Shown: positions 15,919-24,298 of the stretch, piece by piece
Position numbering within the stretch: the first letter of the stretch is position 1
Layout: each line of letters starts with the position of its first letter
From: a bacterium
Lineage (GTDB): Bacteria; KSB1; UBA2214
DNA length: 28,809 nt
Assembly: GCA_029560815.1 (NCBI GenBank)
Contig: JAKQKF010000138.1
Coordinates: 1-28,809, forward strand
Direction of reading: 5' to 3'
The notes under the pieces: model-generated
Told to the model about the DNA's origin: nothing
Database searches by the model: none
What the model saw: only the letters and a program-made list of their open reading frames with translations
Made by a program: the position numbers and the translations under genes

Positions 15919-17730
15919 CTACTTTATGATAAGTAAAGTGCCCTTGGCATGGCCCACGGGGGATTCGACCGTCCAGAAATAGATCCCGGGGGCAGGCCGC
16001 TGACGCGCATCGGTGAGCTGGTCCCAGGTCTCCTCACCGGAGAAGGGACTGTTGTGTACCATGGTTTTGATCAGCTCGCCGTTGCTGGTGTAGACGCGGA
16101 TGGTGCACTCGGCCGGCAGGTTGGTCCAGACGATCGAGTTCTCCGCCCCGCTGACCGGAAAGCCGGAAGTGATGTGAAAGGGATTGGGAAAGACGGTGAC
16201 GCTGAGGGCATTTGCGGCAGGGCTCCGGATCGCATAGACCGGCGAAAAATTGCGGTTGGTCAGGGCGCTCTCGTTTCCCTCCGCATCGACGGCGGTGACA
16301 GCATAAAAATAGCCGGCGCCGAGGCTGATGGTATTGTCCTCATAGATCCATTTATTCTTCATGGCGTCGAAGTAGCGCGTCACGTCGGTCGACCGGCTGG
16401 GCCGGATCGCCTTGAGCAGATCATAGGGTCCGATGAAGGCGAGGCTGCTGCGATAGACGCGATATTCGAGAAAATCGGGACTCCCGGTGAGGGGATCGAC
16501 CCAGCTCAGGTCGACGGGCTCCCAGTTGAGGGTGATCGACTGGTTCTCCGGCACCGGGATGATCTGCAGCGCCGGCGAGGGCGGCGGTACTTTTTTCATC
16601 GCATAGTTCGCGGCATGGAGCTTTTGCGCCGCGAAGACGGTCTCCTGCAGCATCTCCTCGCCGTCCTCCAGCATGGGCTGAGCCTCGAGCCCCTTGAGGG
16701 CGTCGCGCAGCGAGATGCCCGCCACCGCCTCGACGAGGACGATGCGGACCGATTCATCCTTCGCCAGGTCGTAGGGGCCGAGGCTCATCAGCATCATTGG
16801 GGTGAGATGCGCCTCCTCATCAGCCTGCAGGCTTTTGTCCTGTCCGCTGAGGATCTTGTAGAGGTCCGCGGCGGAGCTGCTGGTCAGCGAAAAATAGCGC
16901 TCGTTGTTCAGAAGCTGGGCCCAGAGGACGACCGCGGGCTGGAAGCGGTTGCCCTTGGCCGGCGTGGCCTGGAGCAGGGCATAGCCGGCGTACCCCGTGG
17001 TCCGCAGCTCGTTCTGATCATCCCAGTAATTGCCGACATCGGTCGGCAGGGTATAGTTGGGAGTGTCGTCCCAGGCGTAGAGCAGCTTGTAATCGTCATC
17101 GAAGCGGACGATCTCGTCGGTGCGGTTAAAATCGTCCCCCCAGCCGTTGTGAACGACGAAATCCTGGTAGCTGGGCCGGATCAGATAGGGAAAGCCGAGA
17201 AAGAGATCGGTGACCCGGCCCGCATTGCGGTTGGTGAACTCGTACTCCAGGATGATAAAATTGTCGACGCCCGGGAAACTCCAGGCGCGGCTGGTGCGCT
17301 TGACCTCGATGCCGTGGGTCGTGCGCAGCCGCATGGTGATGACCTGCTCGGCCTCGGCCGGGTCGTAATCGGGATTGCCGATGAAATTACTCCTCTCCTC
17401 GAGGGGCTCGAATGTGCCCTGGTCCACATAGCTGAAGGGGCCGTTCTCGGTGTAAAAGAGGGTCCCGTCCTCGTGGTAGCCGCCGATCCAGAGGCCGGCT
17501 CCGGCCATGTAGGAGCGCTGGTCATCCTTGACCATGGTCTCCGGCCCGCCCGGCCAGTCCATGCTCGGATAGTACTGGAAGCGGTTGGAGGGATCGGGGG
17601 CGCCGATGGTGCCGTCGTCCTTCATGGTCTCCCACAGAACGCCGCGATTGTGAAATTTAAATTCGGCCTTGCGCGCCTGGGCGAAGAGCGACAAGGGAAT
17701 CAGTAACAGGCAGAAAAGTCTGAATTTCAT
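15919..17730 (-). CDS. exported protein with fibronectin-like and T9SS-like C-terminal domains, function unknown
   Basis: A 603-residue protein with a signal peptide (about residues 1-19, LSLFAQA). The first ~370 residues are beta-rich and contain recurring YxxTNRNAG-like turns (for example ILEYEFTNRNAGRVTDLFLGF); I do not recognise the family, although similar proteins occur in Calditrichota/KSB1-type genomes. Residues ~390-500 resemble a fibronectin type III domain (ITLNWEPVD, LEYRVYRSS, YFYAVTAVDAEGNES). The last ~90 residues have the FPNPF turn and GIYFWTV strand of a T9SS/FlgD-like C-terminal domain. AAGGG lies 6-7 bp before the ATG. Its position between the TonB receptor and PorV-like protein suggests a surface component, perhaps taking the place SusD-type binders hold in Bacteroidetes; that is inference only. 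Confidence 0.72.
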   Translation of the reverse strand: MKFRLFCLLLIPLSLFAQARKAEFKFHNRGVLWETMKDDGTIGAPDPSNRFQYYPSMDWPGGPETMVKDDQRSYMAGAGLWIGGYHEDGTLFYTENGPFSYVDQGTFEPLEERSNFIGNPDYDPAEAEQVITMRLRTTHGIEVKRTSRAWSFPGVDNFIILEYEFTNRNAGRVTDLFLGFPYLIRPSYQDFVVHNGWGDDFNRTDEIVRFDDDYKLLYAWDDTPNYTLPTDVGNYWDDQNELRTTGYAGYALLQATPAKGNRFQPAVVLWAQLLNNERYFSLTSSSAADLYKILSGQDKSLQADEEAHLTPMMLMSLGPYDLAKDESVRIVLVEAVAGISLRDALKGLEAQPMLEDGEEMLQETVFAAQKLHAANYAMKKVPPPSPALQIIPVPENQSITLNWEPVDLSWVDPLTGSPDFLEYRVYRSSLAFIGPYDLLKAIRPSRSTDVTRYFDAMKNKWIYEDNTISLGAGYFYAVTAVDAEGNESALTNRNFSPVYAIRSPAANALSVTVFPNPFHITSGFPVSGAENSIVWTNLPAECTIRVYTSNGELIKTMVHNSPFSGEETWDQLTDARQRPAPGIYFWTVESPVGHAKGTLLIIK

Positions 17731-17787
17731 GGCATGCCCTTTTCGGTTAGCCTTTTTCTATTCACTACCATAACAAAACACAATTTT

Positions 17788-17971
17788 CGCGCAGATCCGC
17801 AGAGACGTCAAGCCCCGCCACCACTCCAAATAAATTTCTCACGGAGGCACAGAGACACAAAGAAAATTAAAAAACCTCTGCTATCTCTGCGGCTTTGCGG
17901 GAGTCTTGTTTTTTCCTCTTTGTGCCTCCGTGCCATGGTGAGATATATTTTTCTCTTTGCGTCTTGGCGCG
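17788..17971. repeat. 184-bp nested inverted repeat (MITE-like or structured intergenic element)
   Basis: An inner pair of arms, CACGGAGGCAC-AGAGACAC-AAAG (17840-17862) and CTTTGTGCCTCCGTG (17918-17932), are reverse complements apart from an 8-nt insertion. Outer arms contain GACGTCAAG (17804-17812) and CTTTGCGTC (17955-17963, reverse complement GACGCAAAG). The centre has CTCTGCTATCTCTGC and T/A runs. It lies inside the operon between the TonB receptor and the next gene, and is AT-richer than both. Similar words occur, from memory, as dispersed repeats in many environmental bacterial genomes. It may be mobile, or may act as an RNA hairpin tuning expression of downstream genes. Confidence 0.7.
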
Positions 17972-17978
17972 AGCTCAT

Positions 17979-20957
17979 CTAAAATAAATACTTCACCCCC
18001 ATGTAGATCCGCCGGGTCTCGAAATAGTTCTGCCAGCCGATATCATAGCCGTCGGCGTCCACGGTCGAGACCGTCCCGTTTTCGATAAATTTCTTGGTCG
18101 CTTCACTGTCGAAGAGGGCGTCGCCGTAGGAACGCAGGTTTTTACGATTGAAGAGGTTGGTGACGTTCAAATAGAACGAGGTCGCATGGCTGCCCCAGAG
18201 GGGAAACTGCTTCTCGATCTTGAGGTCAAAGGTATAGATGGCCGGAAAGCGGTAGTTGTTGTAGGTATCCGGCGAATCGGTGGCCTGCAGATAGGTGAAA
18301 GCCTGACCGCTGTAATAGTTGAAGAGCAGGCTCATGGTGCTCTCCCGGAAGATGCGGTCGACCAGGCGGGCGGAGTTGACCTTTGGATAGCGGGCATAGC
18401 TGTTGACGCGCAGGACGTGAGGCCGGGAGAAGCTCTTTTCGATCGGGATGCGCTTGTTGACATCGCTGTCCCAGGTGTAGGAAGTGTTGCCCTCGCCGTC
18501 GTAGCGGATGACGCCCGGGGTGGCGCGGCCTTCCGTGGCGCGGCTAAAGCTGTAGTTGACGTCGAAAAAGAGCACGTCGCTGAAGAGCGAATGGAGCGCC
18601 ACCTCAATGCCGCGTGAATCGCCATAGTCGCCTGCCAGGTAGGTCTGGTAGGAGGCGTTGGGCGTGGTGACCTCGTTGAAGGGATCCCAGCCGTAGATAT
18701 GGTGGTCGAAGAGGCCGATGCGCTCCTGGGTCTGGTCGAAGACATCCTTGTAATAGGCGACCAGGTCGATGACGGCGATGCCCTCAAAACTCTGTTTGAA
18801 ACCGGCTTCGAACTGGATGGTCTTCTGCGGCTTGAGGGGCTGGTTGGTGAATCCCACCACCCGCTCTGCGTCGCCGTCATTGGAGGGGATGTGGCGCTCT
18901 TCCCGGCCCTCGGCCGCGGCAGCCTCGCGCTCGGCAAGAATGTTCTTGACGATATACTCCGGCCGGAAATAGCCGATCTCGAAAGACTGGTCGAGCGGCG
19001 GCATCTGGTAATAGTGGCCGTAGTTGAAATGGAGCAGCGAGTTGTCGCTGATCGGAAAAGAGACCCCGAAGCGCGGGCTGATCATGTGAAAGGATTTGGC
19101 CGCCTGGCGCGGCTTGTCGAGCAGATTGTCGAAGGAGTATTTGACATGGCCGTTGGCATCGACCTGGTCCTTGTCCGGATCGAGCGCCGGATCGAACTCG
19201 GGATCGATGGCGAGGTTGTAGAGCGTGGTCGGAGCGAACCAGTTGATGTTGGGATCATAATAGTCGTAGCGCACGCCGACGTTGAGGATCATGGACTCGA
19301 ATTCCATCTTGTCCTGCAGGAAGAGGGCGGCCTGGACGGGATGATAGCTCTCCATCAATCCGCGGTTCAGCCAGAGCGACTTGTCGCGGCTGAAGGAGGG
19401 GACACGGAAGGTCTCCCGCTCGTCGTAGGTATTGTAACGCAATTCAAAACCGCTCTTGAGCAGGTTGTTGGTGTCGAACTGCCAGTTGACATTGCCCGTG
19501 AGCGAGAGATCGCCGGTGAGGATATCGTTGTAGAGGACCGGCGAATAGTTATCGAAAGGCTCCGATTCATAGCCATCAAAGCGGTGGAAGCCCCAGAGGG
19601 TCGGTTTCTGGCTGGCGCCGACCAGGGAGAAATCGCTGGGCTTCTCCTTGAAATGCGACCAGTAGGTGGCCAGCTTGAGTTCGTAGAAGAGCCGGTCGTT
19701 GAGAAACTGGGTAAAGCCGTAGTTGAGCAGCCAGGTATCGGTGTTGAGCAGCGAGCCCCAGCCGCGGTAATATTTGGCCTGATTGGTGAAATCGCCATTC
19801 TCCTGGAGCGTGGAATGGGCATCCTGGTTGTAAAAGCCCGTCAGCTTCATCTTGATGCTGCGGGGATTCCAGGCGAGGTTGAACATGACGTTGTTGGCAT
19901 CGCGCGCGTCGCGCGGACGAGGCAGGGTGTAGGCCTGCTTTCTCAGGTTGAGTGAGGTGAAAAAAGTGACCGGAGCGCCCTTGAGGCTGAAGAGCGGCCC
20001 GTCCAGGCTGAGGGCGGCGGTGTAATCAGGGATCTTGCGATAATCGTAGACCTGGGACTGGCGTGCGGCGGTCCACCAGCCGGGATCGAGGCTGCCGTCC
20101 GGCAGGGTGTTGTCGACGAACTCTTTCTGTTCTGCCCGGTCATAGAGATAGGGGCCGAAATGGTGCTGCCCGGCGAGACCGTAGCTGAAATCGGCGGAAC
20201 CGTGAAGGGCATCACCGCCCTCCCGGGTGACGATGCTGACCACGCCGGACTGGGCCTCGCTGTATTCGGCGGTAAAGCCGCCGGTCATCACCTGCACCTC
20301 CTTGATCGCCTGCATCGGCACATTGGTAAAGGCGCCGCCCCAGTCGGCGCGGCCCAGGAGCAGATTGCTCACACGTGCGCCATCGATGAACCACTTGACC
20401 TCGTCCTGGCTGCCGCCGCGGACCGAATAGCGGGTCTCGCCCTTGCCCGCCGAGCCGAGGCCGCCGGCGACCGGAATGGGATCGAGAAAGACGCCGGCCT
20501 GGACCATCAGCCCCTGCTTGGCGTCGCGCATCGGAATACGCGCGAACTCGGCGATGCCGATGTTCTGGATGCTGGCGGTGACGTCCTTCTGGATGACCGG
20601 GGCCTCCGCATAAACGGTCACCTCCTTGCCGAGGGCGATGGCCTCATCCACCATCCTCACCCGGAGAGTAGTAGTGAGATCGACCTTGACGACCACATTT
20701 TCAATGACCACACTCTGGCGGCCGATCATGCTCGCCCGGACCGTGTACGTGCCCGGCGGCACCTGGAGGATGAAAAACTCCCCATCCAGGCCGGCAGCGG
20801 CCCCGAGCGAGGTGCCCACCAGGACGACATTGGCCCCGGGAAGCGGGGCGCCGGTGTCGCGGTCGACGGCGATGCCTCTGATTTTACCGGTTGTGCCGGC
20901 CTGCAGTACTCCGGCCCCCGCCAGCAGGACGATCAGCAAGCCGCGTGCCCATTTCAT
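17979..20957 (-). CDS. TonB-dependent receptor with carboxypeptidase-regulatory-like N-terminal domain
   Basis: An outer-membrane active transporter of about 992 residues. After a signal peptide (MKWARGLLIVLLAGAGVLQAG) comes a carboxypeptidase-D-regulatory-like domain (GKIRGIAVDRDTGAPLPGANV ... GTYTVRASMIG), then the plug (YSVRGGSQDEVKWFIDGARV, MQAIKEVQVMTGGFTAEYSEAQSGVV), then a long beta-barrel with typical DVNYSFSRA and NVTNLFNRKNL strands and an aromatic C-terminus (YLF). I start at the ATG at 20957; a TTG at 20978 is also open, but GGAGG lies between them and the ATG gives a clean signal peptide. The gene begins 31 bp after the ABC permease, so it is in the same operon. No SusD-type partner gene is present. 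The ligand is presumably a glycan, from context. Confidence 0.9.
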   Translation of the reverse strand: MKWARGLLIVLLAGAGVLQAGTTGKIRGIAVDRDTGAPLPGANVVLVGTSLGAAAGLDGEFFILQVPPGTYTVRASMIGRQSVVIENVVVKVDLTTTLRVRMVDEAIALGKEVTVYAEAPVIQKDVTASIQNIGIAEFARIPMRDAKQGLMVQAGVFLDPIPVAGGLGSAGKGETRYSVRGGSQDEVKWFIDGARVSNLLLGRADWGGAFTNVPMQAIKEVQVMTGGFTAEYSEAQSGVVSIVTREGGDALHGSADFSYGLAGQHHFGPYLYDRAEQKEFVDNTLPDGSLDPGWWTAARQSQVYDYRKIPDYTAALSLDGPLFSLKGAPVTFFTSLNLRKQAYTLPRPRDARDANNVMFNLAWNPRSIKMKLTGFYNQDAHSTLQENGDFTNQAKYYRGWGSLLNTDTWLLNYGFTQFLNDRLFYELKLATYWSHFKEKPSDFSLVGASQKPTLWGFHRFDGYESEPFDNYSPVLYNDILTGDLSLTGNVNWQFDTNNLLKSGFELRYNTYDERETFRVPSFSRDKSLWLNRGLMESYHPVQAALFLQDKMEFESMILNVGVRYDYYDPNINWFAPTTLYNLAIDPEFDPALDPDKDQVDANGHVKYSFDNLLDKPRQAAKSFHMISPRFGVSFPISDNSLLHFNYGHYYQMPPLDQSFEIGYFRPEYIVKNILAEREAAAAEGREERHIPSNDGDAERVVGFTNQPLKPQKTIQFEAGFKQSFEGIAVIDLVAYYKDVFDQTQERIGLFDHHIYGWDPFNEVTTPNASYQTYLAGDYGDSRGIEVALHSLFSDVLFFDVNYSFSRATEGRATPGVIRYDGEGNTSYTWDSDVNKRIPIEKSFSRPHVLRVNSYARYPKVNSARLVDRIFRESTMSLLFNYYSGQAFTYLQATDSPDTYNNYRFPAIYTFDLKIEKQFPLWGSHATSFYLNVTNLFNRKNLRSYGDALFDSEATKKFIENGTVSTVDADGYDIGWQNYFETRRIYMGVKYLF

Positions 20958-20988
20958 TTTTCTCAAGTCCACCTCCAAAAAACAAGAG

Positions 20989-21813
20989 TTATTCCTTGAT
21001 CCCGCTCATTGTGAATCCCTGAATAAAATATTTCTGGAAAAGGAAGAACAGCAGAATCACCGGCAGCATCATCAGCACCGAAGCCGCCATCAGCACCGCC
21101 CACTCCGGCTGCTGCTGCCCGGCCAGCTGCCCGAGACCGAGCGCCAGGGTGCCTTTGGCTTTATCGGACAAATAGATCAGGGGCGTGAGAAAATCGTTCC
21201 AGGTGAACATAAAGGTCAGGATGGCCACCGTCGCCAGGGCGGGCTTGGCCAGGGGCAGTACGATTTTCCACCAGATCCCCGGCTCACTGCAGCCGTCGAT
21301 GCGGGCGGCGTCGAGCAGGCTCTTCGGAACGGTCATGAAGAACTGCCGCATGAGAAAAATATTAAAGGCTCCACCGCCCAGGAACATCGGCACCGTCAGG
21401 GGCTTGAAGGTGTTGAGCCAGCCCAGTTCCTTAAAGATGACAAAGACCGGAATCATGGTCACCTGCATCGGCAGCATCATCGTGGCGATGACCAGATAAA
21501 AAAGGTGGTCGCGGCCGGGCCAATCGATGCAGCCGAAGGCATAACCCACCAGCGAGCTGGAGAGTACCACCCCGATGACCGAGAGCAGAGTGATCAGCAC
21601 CGAATTCTGCAGATACTGCAGAAAGGGCATCTTTTGGAAAAGCTTGTAATAGTTGTCGAGCTGGAACGAGCCCGGCAAAAAGCTGTTCGAAAAAACCTCA
21701 GCCTCCGGCTTGATGGAGGTCAGCAGCACCCACAAAAAAGGCAGGAGGAAAAAGAGGGCGATGATGGCCATGAGCAGAAAAACCAGATATTCGGTGCGTT
21801 TTTTGGTGGTCAT
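20989..21813 (-). CDS. ABC sugar transporter permease, MalG/UgpE-like
   Basis: A 274-residue inner-membrane protein with six predicted hydrophobic segments, the second permease of a CUT1-type carbohydrate importer. The EAA loop that docks the ATPase is seen as DAARIDGCSEPGIWWKIVLP. The ATG at 21813 overlaps the stop of the preceding permease (ATGA), and the protein then begins MTTKKRTEYLVF with a short basic tail, as usual; a longer frame reaching back to 21903 merely lies inside the upstream gene. It works with the permease and binding protein just upstream; the ATPase is not encoded here and is probably a shared MsmX/MalK-type subunit. Confidence 0.92.
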   Translation of the reverse strand: MTTKKRTEYLVFLLMAIIALFFLLPFLWVLLTSIKPEAEVFSNSFLPGSFQLDNYYKLFQKMPFLQYLQNSVLITLLSVIGVVLSSSLVGYAFGCIDWPGRDHLFYLVIATMMLPMQVTMIPVFVIFKELGWLNTFKPLTVPMFLGGGAFNIFLMRQFFMTVPKSLLDAARIDGCSEPGIWWKIVLPLAKPALATVAILTFMFTWNDFLTPLIYLSDKAKGTLALGLGQLAGQQQPEWAVLMAASVLMMLPVILLFFLFQKYFIQGFTMSGIKE

Positions 21814-22703
21814 TTGCCGGTCCCGCCGCTGTAATAGACCCATTTTTTGCTCACCCGGAACTGTATGAAGGTGATGATCCCCGCCAGCAGGAAGAGCAGC
21901 CATGCCAGGGCCGAGGCGTAGCCCATGTCGAAATCGTCAAAAGCCTTGTTATAGAGATAGAGATTGTAAAAGAGGGTCGAGTTGAGCGGCCCGCCCTTGG
22001 TCATGACGTAGGCTTCGACGAAGACCTGCAGGGAGCCGATGATCTCGAGGATGAACCAGAGAAAGAGCACCGGCGAGATGAAAGGCAAAGTGACATGACG
22101 GAACCGGTCCCACCAGTTGCCGCCGTCCATTTCGACCGCCTCGTAAAAATGGTCCGGTACACTCTGAATGGCCGCCAGGAAGACCAGCATACGGCCGCCG
22201 CCCAGAGACCAGACGCTCATCAGAATGATCGCCGGCTTGGACCAGCGTGGATCGATAAGCCAGAGCGGCCCCTGCAGCCCGAAGAACTGCAGGGAAGTGT
22301 TGATCAGCCCGTACTCGGGATTGAGCAGCCACATCCACAGCACCGACAGGATGACACCCGAGATGATCGAGGGGATAAAAAAGATGGTGCGAAAGAGCCT
22401 GACCCCGCGCGCCGCTTTGCTGACCAGCATCGCCAGCAGCAGCGAGCCGAGGATGACCAGAGGCGTGCGGATGCAGGTATAAAAAAGGGTGTTCCAGACA
22501 GATGCATAAAAATAGTGGTCCTCAAAGAGCAGTTCACGGTAATTCCGCAGCCCGATGAACTGGGGGATGCGCAGCACATCGTACTGGCAGAGGCTGTAAT
22601 AGAGGGACATGATCATGGGATAGAGGCCGAAGACCAGGAAACCGATGATCCAGGGCGAGACAAAAAGGTAGCCCCAGAGCGTATTTTTCTTCAGGGGTTT
22701 CAT
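21810..22703 (-). CDS. ABC sugar transporter permease, MalF/UgpA-like
   Basis: A CUT1-family permease of about 297 residues with six hydrophobic segments and the EAA loop EAVEMDGGNWWDRFRHVTLP. I take the ATG at 22703 (MKPLKKNTLWGY), because an AGGA lies 8 bp before it; an ATG at 22712 would add three residues but has no spaced ribosome-binding site. Pairs with the MalG-like permease, coupled through a 4-nt overlap, to form the membrane pore for the substrate delivered by the binding protein encoded upstream. Confidence 0.92.
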   Translation of the reverse strand: MKPLKKNTLWGYLFVSPWIIGFLVFGLYPMIMSLYYSLCQYDVLRIPQFIGLRNYRELLFEDHYFYASVWNTLFYTCIRTPLVILGSLLLAMLVSKAARGVRLFRTIFFIPSIISGVILSVLWMWLLNPEYGLINTSLQFFGLQGPLWLIDPRWSKPAIILMSVWSLGGGRMLVFLAAIQSVPDHFYEAVEMDGGNWWDRFRHVTLPFISPVLFLWFILEIIGSLQVFVEAYVMTKGGPLNSTLFYNLYLYNKAFDDFDMGYASALAWLLFLLAGIITFIQFRVSKKWVYYSGGTGK

Positions 22704-22738
22704 GCCGGCCATCCTGCGCCCTGCCGCGGCGAGGTGGT

Positions 22739-22782
22739 GAGCAGCTCTTGGGCTGCTGCGTTAGGCGTGATATGCGCTGCTC
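22739..22782 (-). other. intra-operon inverted repeat between binding protein and permease genes
   Basis: Plus-strand arms GAGCAGC (22739-22745) and GCTGCTC (22776-22782) can pair, and a nearer GCTGCT (22752-22757) gives an alternative 6-bp hairpin with a 6-nt loop. There is no U-tract, so it is not a classical terminator. A stem-loop after the binding-protein gene is typical of ABC operons, where it protects the upstream mRNA so that the binding protein is made in excess. Confidence 0.35.
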
Positions 22783-24120
22783 TCAATCGAAAAAATCCTC
22801 GGTCTTCATTCTGGCATTGACATAGGTATCGTATTCGAGTGCCCGGTCGAGAAAGGACTGAATGGTGTTTTCGGCCTGCTGCAGGGCTTGCCGCGGGGGC
22901 ATGACGCCCCGCAGCGAGCGCTCCCGCGCCAGGGAGAACTCGCGCCAAAAGATGTCATGGACCAGCGGCACGATCGACTTGGAGCGGCTCTGCTCCATCT
23001 GGCCGCTAAAGATGGCAACGTAGGGATTCATCGCCAGAAAGGTCGAGTCGTTCGCGGCCAGGCGGTTGACCGGGAAGAGGGTCTCCTCCCGGCTCATGCT
23101 CTCGGCCAGCTGGATCTCGCGGCTGACGACAAATTTCATAAAGGCCCAGGCGTCCCGCTTGTTTTTGGCTCCGCGCGGAATCGCCAGCCACCAGCTGCCC
23201 GCCGAGGAGACCGAGGGGGAATCGCCGAAAGTCGGGATCATCGCCACGCCGTAGTCAAGGCCGGGATGGTATTTTTCGATCTGGTCGATAAAGCTGTTGT
23301 CGTTGATGAAGAGGGCAACCTTTTCGGCGATGAAGCCATGCTGGTTGCCGTAACCAAATCCGCCCATAAAGGCGGAGACCTCCTCGACCGAATAGAGATC
23401 GAAAAAGTCGCGTTCCCACTGAAAGGCCTGCACCGCCACCGGATCGGTCAGGTTGATGCGGGTGCCGGCGGGATCGATAAAACGCGCGCCCAGTTCAAAA
23501 GCGATGATCAGGGGGGTCTCGATGGTGCCATACTGTGGGATGAAGCCCATGCGCACGATGCGGCCGTTTTCACGCTTCGTCAGCCGGCGCGAGTACTCGC
23601 GGATCTCCTGCCAGGTCGCAGGCGGCCTGCCGGGATCGAGGCCGGCCTCGCGCAGCAGCCGGCGGTTGTAAAAGAGGGCGTAGGAGCCGGTGTAGGCGGG
23701 CAGCGCGTAGGTCCGGCCGCGATATTTCATCTCCTCCCACAGGGAGGGAAAGAACTGGGCCGTGTCGAGGCGGTCCGCTGCGATGACCGCATCAAGGGCG
23801 ACCAGGGCATTGCGCGCCGCCCATTTGGGCACCGGGGTGACCAGATTGACCATATCAGGAGGGTCGCCGCTAAGGATGGCGGTGAGGACCTTTTTCTCGT
23901 GCTCATTCCAGGGGATTGGAATGCTGTTGACGTAAATGCTGTCCTGGGCCTGATTGAAAAGCGCGACGCAGGGTGGGCTGTCGTCCTTGACCCCGGCGAC
24001 GAACCAGTAATCGACCTGACGGCGTCCGGGTTGTCTGACCTCCCTGCCGGACCAGAAAAGCGCTATCATACAGGCAAAAAGGAAGACAATGCCGGCAATT
24101 TGGGCGGATTTTCTCATCAT
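22783..24120 (-). CDS. ABC transporter sugar-binding protein (family 1), probably membrane-anchored
   Basis: A 445-residue protein with the layout of family 1 extracellular solute-binding proteins: early PIPWNEHEKKVLTAILSGDPPDMVNL, central YALPAYTGSYALFYNRRLLREAGLDP (a diagnostic block), then GSWWLAIPRGAKNKRDAWAFMKFV and a helical C-terminus. It would capture oligosaccharides in the periplasm and hand them to the permeases. The N-terminus is hydrophobic (residues 8-24), but a cysteine at 17 is followed by further hydrophobic residues rather than a polar stretch, so an uncleaved membrane anchor is at least as likely as a lipoprotein. First gene of the locus; two adjacent ATGs are possible. GAAGG sits close to the first, favouring the second. 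Confidence 0.9.
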   Translation of the reverse strand: MMRKSAQIAGIVFLFACMIALFWSGREVRQPGRRQVDYWFVAGVKDDSPPCVALFNQAQDSIYVNSIPIPWNEHEKKVLTAILSGDPPDMVNLVTPVPKWAARNALVALDAVIAADRLDTAQFFPSLWEEMKYRGRTYALPAYTGSYALFYNRRLLREAGLDPGRPPATWQEIREYSRRLTKRENGRIVRMGFIPQYGTIETPLIIAFELGARFIDPAGTRINLTDPVAVQAFQWERDFFDLYSVEEVSAFMGGFGYGNQHGFIAEKVALFINDNSFIDQIEKYHPGLDYGVAMIPTFGDSPSVSSAGSWWLAIPRGAKNKRDAWAFMKFVVSREIQLAESMSREETLFPVNRLAANDSTFLAMNPYVAIFSGQMEQSRSKSIVPLVHDIFWREFSLARERSLRGVMPPRQALQQAENTIQSFLDRALEYDTYVNARMKTEDFFD

Positions 24121-24145
24121 ACCTTCGGGATGGGTAGTTAGTCAA

Positions 24146-24174
24146 AACCTAACAGATTTTTGGAAGAGATGCAA
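24146..24174 (-). promoter_or_regulatory. putative promoter of the glycan-utilisation locus
   Basis: On the minus strand TTGCAT (24174-24169) and TAGGTT (24151-24146) are 17 bp apart, about 25 bp before the binding-protein start. The 178-bp gap to topA is the only sizeable gap at the head of the locus, so a promoter is expected here. The -10 match is poor, and an alternative element nearby cannot be excluded. Confidence 0.3.
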
Positions 24175-24298
24175 GCAAATAATGCACAGGCCCAGTCGAA
24201 GGGTGACCGCCAGGCGGCAGAAAGTTGCCGTTGAACAAGCCGGTGTTACGGGGCTGGAAATACCCTGAAACAGAAGAAAAAGCTCCCGGAGTATGAGG

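Noticed and set aside
15949..17706. 585-codon open frame on the plus strand
   Set aside because: Antisense shadow of the exported T9SS-tailed protein; no ribosome-binding site or recognisable motif.
21814..21903. Longer start for the MalG-like permease
   Set aside because: The added residues lie wholly inside the preceding permease gene; the ATGA overlap at 21810-21813 is a far better start.
24262..24298. Possible terminator after topA (CTCCGGGAGC followed by CTTTTTCTT on the minus strand)
   Set aside because: The T-rich run is good but the stem would be only three to four base pairs with almost no loop, so I did not list it as a feature.
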